From positions 1 to 18,252 of the forward strand of contig CALBYK010000085.1 in NCBI GenBank assembly GCA_937889855.1: a DNA stretch of 18,252 bases. The letters are read 5' to 3'. The notes under the pieces are model-generated. The model was not told the origin of the DNA, did not search any database, and saw only the letters and a program-made list of their open reading frames with translations. Shown here in pieces: positions 8,518-13,415 of this stretch (the stretch's first letter is position 1; each line of letters begins with the position of its first letter). This DNA is from an uncultured Prevotella sp. GTDB lineage: Bacteria; Bacteroidota; Bacteroidia; Bacteroidales; Bacteroidaceae. Made by a program: the position numbers and the translations under genes.

Positions 8518-9525
8518 ATGAAAAGGTTATTATATACACTCGGCATGGCTGTAAGCACGGCTTTGGCGATGACTGGCTGCCAGTCGCTTACCGACCCCAA
8601 TGACTTCTGCTACGCGCCCAATGGGAACGCCGACTCTACGGCTACTGAATATGTAATGCGCCCAACGATGATAAGCCTCTCAGGCGACGAAGGTAAGGGA
8701 CAACGCACAAAAACGACCAAGTTCTATTACGACAGAGAGGGAAAGCTCACCAAAAGCGTGTTTACATACCACCGTGCCTACGCCCCCGACAACGATGAAG
8801 TGGACACCGTAAACTACACATGGGAAGGACAAACGATAACCAACTCGGACGCTGTGCAGCACGCTGTGAGCAGAGACGGATTGGTGACGATGACACAGAC
8901 TGACGACGGCTCATCCTACAACTACAGCTATAACCATGTTAATGACGCAAGCTACTTGCGAGAGACTACCAGACATGACGGTTCACAAACCTACGCCATA
9001 AAATATGAATGGAAAGACGACTACATGTCGGCGCTCAAAATTGTAAAAATTGATTCCAATGACAAATATTATTACTACGATTACAGTGACGGATTCCAAG
9101 CCACCGATGGTTGGTCGCCAATGTGGATGCGGTATATAGAAGAGGTTGCTGAAGAGGACGAATTGTGCATGATATATCCCGAGATGTTTGGCTTACTGAC
9201 CAAACGGTTGCCCAACACAGAGGAATGTGAAGAGACAAGCGAGACCAGCAATTACATAGAAAGCATAGGGCAGACTCAGAACATCCGTACCGTTACAAAT
9301 ACGAAAACCACATACATCTACGAGTTTGGCACAGACGGATGCATTGCGGGAGGCAACGTGGAGACTACTGTCACAGTTACCAATGACTATAACTTCTACG
9401 ACATCAACGGTGACGGCATAATAACAAGCAATGAGTACAACTATCGTAATACATACGAAGCCGTCTACACCGACCGCTACACCGTCACATGGGAGAAAAT
9501 GCCAAAACTCGTCTGGACACGCTAA
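8518..9525 (+). CDS. Lipoprotein of unknown function with an EF-hand loop
   Basis: The 335-residue product begins with a lipoprotein signal (KRLLYTLGMAVSTALAMTGC); Cys21 is the lipidation site. The body has YD-type patterns (KFYYDREGKLTKSVFTY, NYTWEGQTI, IKYEWKDDYMSAL) resembling Bacteroidetes DUF4595-type lipoproteins; that family match is by eye. Residues 295-306 (DINGDGIITSNE) match the 12-residue EF-hand loop D-x-N-x-D-G-x-I-x-x-x-E at every key position, so calcium binding is likely there. It is the last gene of the envelope operon, 44 nt after the barrel gene, and a long hairpin region follows. Base usage is somewhat more AT-rich than in its two partners. A cell-surface or periplasmic-face outer-membrane location is inferred, and the role is unknown. 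Confidence 0.8.
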   Translation: MKRLLYTLGMAVSTALAMTGCQSLTDPNDFCYAPNGNADSTATEYVMRPTMISLSGDEGKGQRTKTTKFYYDREGKLTKSVFTYHRAYAPDNDEVDTVNYTWEGQTITNSDAVQHAVSRDGLVTMTQTDDGSSYNYSYNHVNDASYLRETTRHDGSQTYAIKYEWKDDYMSALKIVKIDSNDKYYYYDYSDGFQATDGWSPMWMRYIEEVAEEDELCMIYPEMFGLLTKRLPNTEECEETSETSNYIESIGQTQNIRTVTNTKTTYIYEFGTDGCIAGGNVETTVTVTNDYNFYDINGDGIITSNEYNYRNTYEAVYTDRYTVTWEKMPKLVWTR

Positions 9526-9569
9526 TCCATAGCATCGACACCGTCATCAACCGCGAAACAATGAAAATC

Positions 9570-9713
9570 TAACGACAAGGTTAACGGTTGACTAACGGGC
9601 GTTAACGACAAGAATCTTTGTCATTAATTAAAGTTTCGGATTCAGCCCGTTTTGGGCTAAATCCGAAACTTTAGTCATTAATACCCACTAATCAACCGTT
9701 AATCACTCCGTTA
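9570..9713. repeat. Nested long inverted repeat after the envelope operon
   Basis: An outer, imperfect inverted repeat encloses the inner hairpin at 9627-9675. TTAACGGTTGA (9581-9591) pairs perfectly with TCAACCGTTAA (9692-9702). GGG (9597-9599) pairs with CCC (9684-9686), and TAACG (9570-9574) with CGTTA (9709-9713). A small GACAA/TTTGTC stem (about 9606-9622) sits inside the left arm. A T-rich run (9711-9719) follows the right arm. Overall the sequence can fold as one stacked hairpin of about 145 nt. Confidence 0.75.
9627..9675 (+). terminator. Long-stem terminator of the envelope operon
   Basis: The arms 9627-9648 and 9654-9675 form a 22-bp stem around a 5-nt loop (GTTTT), with one C/A mismatch and one G-T pair; the core is AAAGTTTCGGATT with its complement. 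It begins about 100 nt after the lipoprotein stop. The U-tract is poor directly after the stem, but a T-rich stretch follows at 9711-9719. It could act in both directions. Confidence 0.6.
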
Positions 9714-9732
9714 TTTTTTCGTCAGACAGGAG

Positions 9733-9761
9733 CCTTAAGCCATATTATATATGGTATAAGG
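9733..9761. promoter_or_regulatory. Dyad upstream of pyrE
   Basis: CCTTA-AG-CCATAT-TAT-ATATGG-TA-TAAGG is an inverted repeat with arms of 13 bases; the only imperfections are one A/A mismatch and one G-T pair. It sits about 55 bp upstream of the pyrE -7 box, where a protein operator would be possible. It could also be a residual hairpin of the preceding terminator region. No regulator is assigned. Confidence 0.4.
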
Positions 9762-9815
9762 ACATATGCACCACAACTTTTTCACAAAACCGACTTATAA
9801 TTCGTCTTTTTTATG

Positions 9816-9823
9816 TAAGTTTG
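9816..9823 (+). promoter_or_regulatory. Candidate -7 box of the pyrE-argH operon promoter
   Basis: TAAGTTTG followed by CATAAAA matches TAnnTTTG exactly. Transcription would start near 9830, leaving a leader of about 20 nt before the pyrE ATG. The -33 position holds no clear TTTG. Confidence 0.55.
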
Positions 9824-9849
9824 CATAAAACTTTAACACATACAACAAT

Positions 9850-10482
9850 ATGAGTACTATAAAAGAAGACTTCGCGTCAAGACTGCTTGCAGTAAAGGCC
9901 ATAAAGCTCCAGCCCAACGACCCGTTCACATGGGCGTCTGGCTGGAAATCGCCTATCTATACAGACAACCGCAAAACCCTCGCCTACCCTGAACTGCGCT
10001 CCTTCGTAAAGCAGGAGCTGGTGCATCTCATCCACACCGAGTTCCCTGAGGCTACAGCCGTTGCCGGCGTGGCAACCGGAGCCATCGCACAGGGCGCGCT
10101 CGTCGCTGACGAGCTGCTCCTCCCCTACTGCTACGTTCGCCCGAAACCGAAGGACCACGGCATGGGCAACCAGATTGAGGGCACCATACCAGAGGGTGCA
10201 AAAGTTGTGGTCGTTGAGGACCTCATCTCTACTGGCGGCTCATCGCTCAAGGCTGTAGACGCCCTGCGCAAGGCAGGCTTCGAGGTAGTGGGCATGGTGG
10301 CAAGCTACACCTACGGATTCCCCGTTGCCGAGGAGGCTTTCAAGGCTGCCGGCGTGCGCCTCGTAACCCTCTCCGACTATGAGCACACCACCGCCATTGC
10401 CGCAAAGACTGGTTATATCAAAGAAGAGGACCTTGAAGTGCTCGCCGAGTGGCGCAAGGACCCGGCTAACTGGAAAAAGTAA
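9850..10482 (+). CDS. pyrE: Orotate phosphoribosyltransferase
   Basis: This 210-residue cytoplasmic enzyme converts orotate and PRPP to OMP, the fifth step of de novo pyrimidine synthesis. The PRPP-binding signature VVVVEDLISTGGSS is at 119-132, with the acidic pair Glu123 and Asp124. The flexible catalytic loop RPKPKDHGMGN (97-107) carries the expected Lys residues, and the N-terminal FTWASGWKSPIYTDNR block (26-41) is typical. The length is normal for the family. No Shine-Dalgarno precedes the ATG, and the leader is A-rich as is usual here. It is the first gene of an operon: the next gene starts 5 nt after its stop, and argH follows. Confidence 0.96.
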   Translation: MSTIKEDFASRLLAVKAIKLQPNDPFTWASGWKSPIYTDNRKTLAYPELRSFVKQELVHLIHTEFPEATAVAGVATGAIAQGALVADELLLPYCYVRPKPKDHGMGNQIEGTIPEGAKVVVVEDLISTGGSSLKAVDALRKAGFEVVGMVASYTYGFPVAEEAFKAAGVRLVTLSDYEHTTAIAAKTGYIKEEDLEVLAEWRKDPANWKK

Positions 10483-10487
10483 CGCGT

Positions 10488-10946
10488 ATGAGCATGACCA
10501 CATTCGAGAGCTCAATAAGACAGATCAACTACCCGCAGCAGAGCGTGTACAACAAGCTGAGCGACCTCAACAATCTCCAGAAGCTCAAGGAGCGCTACGA
10601 GATGATGAAAGACACCATGCCTGAGGAGGCACGCAAGCAGGCGGAGAAGATAAAGGATCTGCAGTTCGACCAGGACTCACTGTCGGTGAACGTGCCGCCG
10701 GTGGGAAGCATCAAGCTGCGCGTCGTCAACCGCGAGGAGCCAAAGTGCATCAAGTTCGAGACGGAGCAAAGCCCCATCCCGTTCAACTTCTGGATTCAGA
10801 TGCTGCCCGTCACAAGCACAACATCGAAGATGAAGCTCACCATCAAGGCCGAGCTCAACATGTTCATCAAGCAAATGGTGAAGAAACCGCTGCAGGAAGG
10901 CATAGAAAAGATTGCCGACGTGCTGCAGATGATACAGTATGAATAA
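10488..10946 (+). CDS. SRPBCC-like (START/Bet v1-fold) small protein
   Basis: This 152-residue soluble protein has no signal peptide or membrane segment. It looks like an SRPBCC-fold protein: an N-terminal strand and helices (FESSIRQINYPQQSVYNKLSDL; NLQKLKERYEMM), several beta-strands (LSVNVPPVGSIKLRVVN, CIKFETEQS, FNFWIQMLP, MKLTIKAELN) and a long C-terminal helix (KPLQEGIEKIADVLQMIQYE). The ligand and function are unknown; SRPBCC proteins often bind hydrophobic small molecules. It starts 5 nt after pyrE and ends 39 nt before argH, so it is almost certainly co-transcribed with both. A second ATG two codons later (10494) is equally possible as the start. To my recollection, Bacteroidales genomes often carry such a gene beside pyrE, which hints at a conserved but undefined partnership. 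Confidence 0.8.
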   Translation: MSMTTFESSIRQINYPQQSVYNKLSDLNNLQKLKERYEMMKDTMPEEARKQAEKIKDLQFDQDSLSVNVPPVGSIKLRVVNREEPKCIKFETEQSPIPFNFWIQMLPVTSTTSKMKLTIKAELNMFIKQMVKKPLQEGIEKIADVLQMIQYE

Positions 10947-10985
10947 AATCCATCAGGAAGTTAGCTGAGGATAAAAGAAAAAACA

Positions 10986-12323
10986 ATGGCAAGCAAACTT
11001 TGGGAAAAGAATTTCTCCGTCAATGAGGAGATAGAGCGTTTCACAGTGGGACGCGACCGCGAACTCGACATTTATCTCGCCAGGTACGACGTGCTCGGCT
11101 CTATGGCACACATCACCATGCTGGAGTCAATCGGGCTCATGCAGAAGGACGAGCTGCGCCAGCTGCTCGCCGAACTGAAGAGCATATACGCCGAGTGCGA
11201 GCGAGGAGAGTTCGCTATCGAGGAGGGCGTGGAGGACGTCCACTCGCAGGTGGAGCTGATGCTCACACGAAAACTGGGCGACATGGGCAAGAAGATACAC
11301 TCGGGACGCTCACGCAACGACCAGGTGCTCGTCGACCTCAAGTTGTTCACACGGCACGAGCTGCGCGAGGTGGTGGAAGCCACGGACGCACTGTTCCGCG
11401 AGCTCCAGAAGAAGAGCGAGCAATACAAGGACGTGCTCATGCCAGGCTATACCCACCTGCAGATTGCCATGCCAAGTTCCTTCGGACTGTGGTTCGGGGC
11501 ACATGCCGAGTCGCTTGTCGACGACATGCTCTTCCTTCTCGCCGCCTACCGCATGACCAACCGCAACCCTCTCGGCTCTGCCGCCGGCTACGGCTCGTCG
11601 TTCCCGCTCAACCGCGAGATGACCACACGCCTGCTGGGCTTCGACTCCATGGACTACAACGTGGTGTACGCGCAGATGGGACGCGGCAAGATGGAGCGCA
11701 ACGTGGCGTTCGCACTGGCCTCGGTCGCCGGCACGGTGTCCAAGCTGGCATTCGACGCCTGCATGTTCAACAGCCAGAACTTCGCCTTCGTGAAGCTGCC
11801 AAAGGAGTGCACAACTGGCTCCTCCATCATGCCGCACAAGAAGAACCCCGACGTGTTTGAACTCATACGCGCCAAGGCCAACAAGCTGCAGAGCCTGCCT
11901 ACGCAGATTCAGCTCATCATGAACAACCTGCCTACGGGCTACTTCCGCGACCTGCAGATTATCAAGGAGGTGTTTCTCCCGGCATTTGCCGAACTGAAGG
12001 ACTGCCTCGCGATGGCCGCCTACATCATCGAGCGCATCGAGGTGAACGAGCACATCCTTGACAACCCCATGTACGACCCTATGTTCTCCGTCGAGGAGGT
12101 GAACCGCCTCGCCGCCGCCGGCACTCCGTTCCGCGACGCCTACAAGCAGGTGGGAATGGAGATTGAGAACGGCACGTTCCACGCCGACCACAACATCCAC
12201 CACACGCACGAGGGATCTATGGGCAACTTATGCAACGACCGCATTGCCGCGCTCATGGACAACACGCTAAAGGATTTCCACTTCGAACGTGTGGACGAGG
12301 CAGAAAAAGCTCTACTGGCATAA
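10986..12323 (+). CDS. argH: Argininosuccinate lyase
   Basis: The 445-residue cytoplasmic enzyme splits argininosuccinate into arginine and fumarate, the last step of arginine synthesis. The fumarate-lyase superfamily signature GSSIMPHKKNP is at 278-288 and includes the catalytic Ser of the mobile loop. HSGRSRNDQ (105-113) and GYTHLQIAMP (154-163, His157) are the other conserved active-site blocks. The length is in the normal range, and no fusion to an acetyltransferase domain is present. It lies 39 nt after the SRPBCC-like gene in the pyrE operon. Pyrimidine and arginine synthesis both draw on carbamoyl phosphate, which may explain the grouping (inference). A perfect palindrome follows the stop codon by 3 nt. 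Confidence 0.96.
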   Translation: MASKLWEKNFSVNEEIERFTVGRDRELDIYLARYDVLGSMAHITMLESIGLMQKDELRQLLAELKSIYAECERGEFAIEEGVEDVHSQVELMLTRKLGDMGKKIHSGRSRNDQVLVDLKLFTRHELREVVEATDALFRELQKKSEQYKDVLMPGYTHLQIAMPSSFGLWFGAHAESLVDDMLFLLAAYRMTNRNPLGSAAGYGSSFPLNREMTTRLLGFDSMDYNVVYAQMGRGKMERNVAFALASVAGTVSKLAFDACMFNSQNFAFVKLPKECTTGSSIMPHKKNPDVFELIRAKANKLQSLPTQIQLIMNNLPTGYFRDLQIIKEVFLPAFAELKDCLAMAAYIIERIEVNEHILDNPMYDPMFSVEEVNRLAAAGTPFRDAYKQVGMEIENGTFHADHNIHHTHEGSMGNLCNDRIAALMDNTLKDFHFERVDEAEKALLA

Positions 12324-12326
12324 ATT

Positions 12327-12384
12327 AACGTGAATTACACGGCTTAAAAATTAACGTTAATTTTTAAGCCGTGTAATTCACGTT
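12327..12384. terminator. Perfect 58-bp palindrome after argH, probable bidirectional terminator
   Basis: Two 29-nt arms (12327-12355 and 12356-12384) are exact reverse complements with no spacer; the centre is TTAACGTTAA. One G-T pair and two more pairs extend it to 12324-12387. The arms contain an A5 tract and a T5 tract around the centre, so a transcript from either strand gives a GC-centred stem (ACGGCTT) flanked by A/U. Its position right after argH and before a separately transcribed lipoprotein gene fits a terminator. Confidence 0.75.
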
Positions 12385-12424
12385 GATATATGATTGGCAT
12401 TTTTTTACACAAAAATTTCCGCCC

Positions 12425-13003
12425 ATGAAATTAAAAAACCTCACAATTCCACTTCTTTCTTCTGCATTAATGTTGCTGTCAGCATGTTCCAAGGACAGCT
12501 TCGACTTCTCCTCTATCCACGCCTTCTTCGTCTACGACAACAGCATCTATCAGGACGCAACACTGCAGAGCGTGCTCAACCCATTGTCGCCTGGAGTGTT
12601 CTGCCGGATATACGAGACGACGGAAGGCAGCACCGTATACATCCATTTCGAGGACGCGCAAGGCAAGGAGCAGAAACCCAAGCCCCTGTCCGACCGTGAC
12701 GCAAGGTCGTCACGTGCAATCGGACTGTACAACAAGACCGGAATAATCGTTGGCTACGGCAACCTGTCGTCGCCCGCAGTGCTTTATTGCTACGACTCGC
12801 AATGCCCCAACTGCTATGCGGAGACCAACTCTCTTGGCAACAAGCTCTCGTTCAACACCAACGGTATTGCAACATGCGCAAAATGCAAGCGCACCTACGA
12901 CCTCAACAACAACGGACTATGCACCAACTCCAGCGGAAAGAAACTCATCAAGTACCGCGCCACGGCAACAGGTCCGCTCGGCATACTGTCTGTCAACAAC
13001 TAA
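12425..13003 (+). CDS. Lipoprotein with Rieske-like / zinc-ribbon CxxC-CxxC domain
   Basis: Read from the ATG at 12425 this is 192 residues with a good lipoprotein signal (KLKNLTIPLLSSALMLLSAC; Cys21). An upstream TTG at 12383 would open the frame 14 codons earlier but lies inside the palindrome and spoils the signal peptide, so I rejected it. The mature part has beta-rich segments (VFCRIYE, STVYIHF, GIIVGYG, AVLYCYD), then C127-P-N-C130 and C151-A-K-C154, followed by KRTYDLNNNGLC(166). The layout, two metal-ligand pairs about 20 residues apart and then a Y-D-L strand, recalls Rieske domains, but the His ligands of a 2Fe-2S Rieske centre are replaced by Cys, so zinc or structural metal binding is more likely (inference). 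It is a single-gene unit with a hairpin downstream. The function is unknown. Confidence 0.75.
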   Translation: MKLKNLTIPLLSSALMLLSACSKDSFDFSSIHAFFVYDNSIYQDATLQSVLNPLSPGVFCRIYETTEGSTVYIHFEDAQGKEQKPKPLSDRDARSSRAIGLYNKTGIIVGYGNLSSPAVLYCYDSQCPNCYAETNSLGNKLSFNTNGIATCAKCKRTYDLNNNGLCTNSSGKKLIKYRATATGPLGILSVNN

Positions 13004-13039
13004 ACAAATAGATGGAGGCACATTGTCAACAAGATTCCG

Positions 13040-13056
13040 GGAAAAAACATTTTTCC
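13040..13056 (+). terminator. Weak hairpin after the zinc-ribbon lipoprotein gene
   Basis: GGAAAAA (13040-13046) can pair with TTTTTCC (13050-13056) around a 3-nt loop, 36 nt after the stop. The U-rich 3' arm resembles a minimal terminator, but the stem is nearly all A-U, so the call is tentative. Confidence 0.3.
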
Positions 13057-13223
13057 GACTTTATCCGTCAAACCATCACTCTTCGACATAAGCGCCTTAT
13101 AGTCAAGACTTTGGCTGAACTGCCAATTCTTAGAAATATCACCGAAACATCACTATAAGTATCACCACATATAGTTTTCCATCACCCCGTCAATCGTCTT
13201 TTGGCATTCCGAATACAGAAAAA

Positions 13224-13265
13224 GAGGTTGTGTCAAAATACAAAATCGCATTTTGACACAACCTC
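13224..13265. terminator. 16-bp perfect hairpin between convergent genes
   Basis: GAGGTTGTGTCAAAAT (13224-13239) and its exact reverse complement (13250-13265) enclose a 10-nt loop. An A-run precedes the left arm (13219-13223). It could terminate transcription from either side. The arm sequence resembles hairpins and transposon ends that I recall as dispersed in Bacteroidales genomes, so it may be a mobile-repeat relic. Confidence 0.6.
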
Positions 13266-13339
13266 CACAGATAAACCCACATTTGCCACTCGAAGTACCC
13301 GATGCTTTTTTTGCCGTTTTACCAGCCTATGGTAAACGT

Positions 13340-13405
13340 CCTACCATTGCCTTGTAAGACGCCTACCATTGCCTTGTAGCGTGCCTTCCGAGCCTTGGTA
13401 CTTCC
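13340..13405. repeat. 22-bp imperfect tandem repeat
   Basis: Unit 1 (13340-13361) and unit 2 (13362-13383) share CCTACCATTGCCTTGTA in their first 17 bases and differ mainly in their last 5. A third, degenerate unit (13384-13405) keeps CCTT...GCCTTGGTA. The repeat ends 10 bp before the stop codon of the receptor gene. The function is unknown. Confidence 0.7.
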
Positions 13406-13415
13406 ATGTGCGCCA

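Larger units (their letters stand above)
13004..13415. other. Spacer between convergent genes, no coding potential seen
   Basis: This 412-bp gap lies between the rightward lipoprotein gene and the leftward receptor gene. I see no plausible gene. It holds a weak A/T hairpin (13040-13056), a short ATAAG/CTTAT stem (about 13088-13100), several ATCAC words between 13075 and 13186, a 16-bp hairpin (13224-13265), a 7-bp TTTACCA/TGGTAAA stem (13318-13336) and 22-bp tandem repeats (13340-13405). Confidence 0.7.

Noticed and set aside
11310..12209. Minus-strand open frame of 299 codons inside argH
   Set aside because: It is an antisense shadow of argH; the composition is biased to His, Val and Glu and no domain is seen.
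12383..12424. Upstream TTG start for the zinc-ribbon lipoprotein
   Set aside because: It falls within the palindrome and puts 14 mixed residues ahead of a perfect lipoprotein signal that begins at the ATG at 12425.
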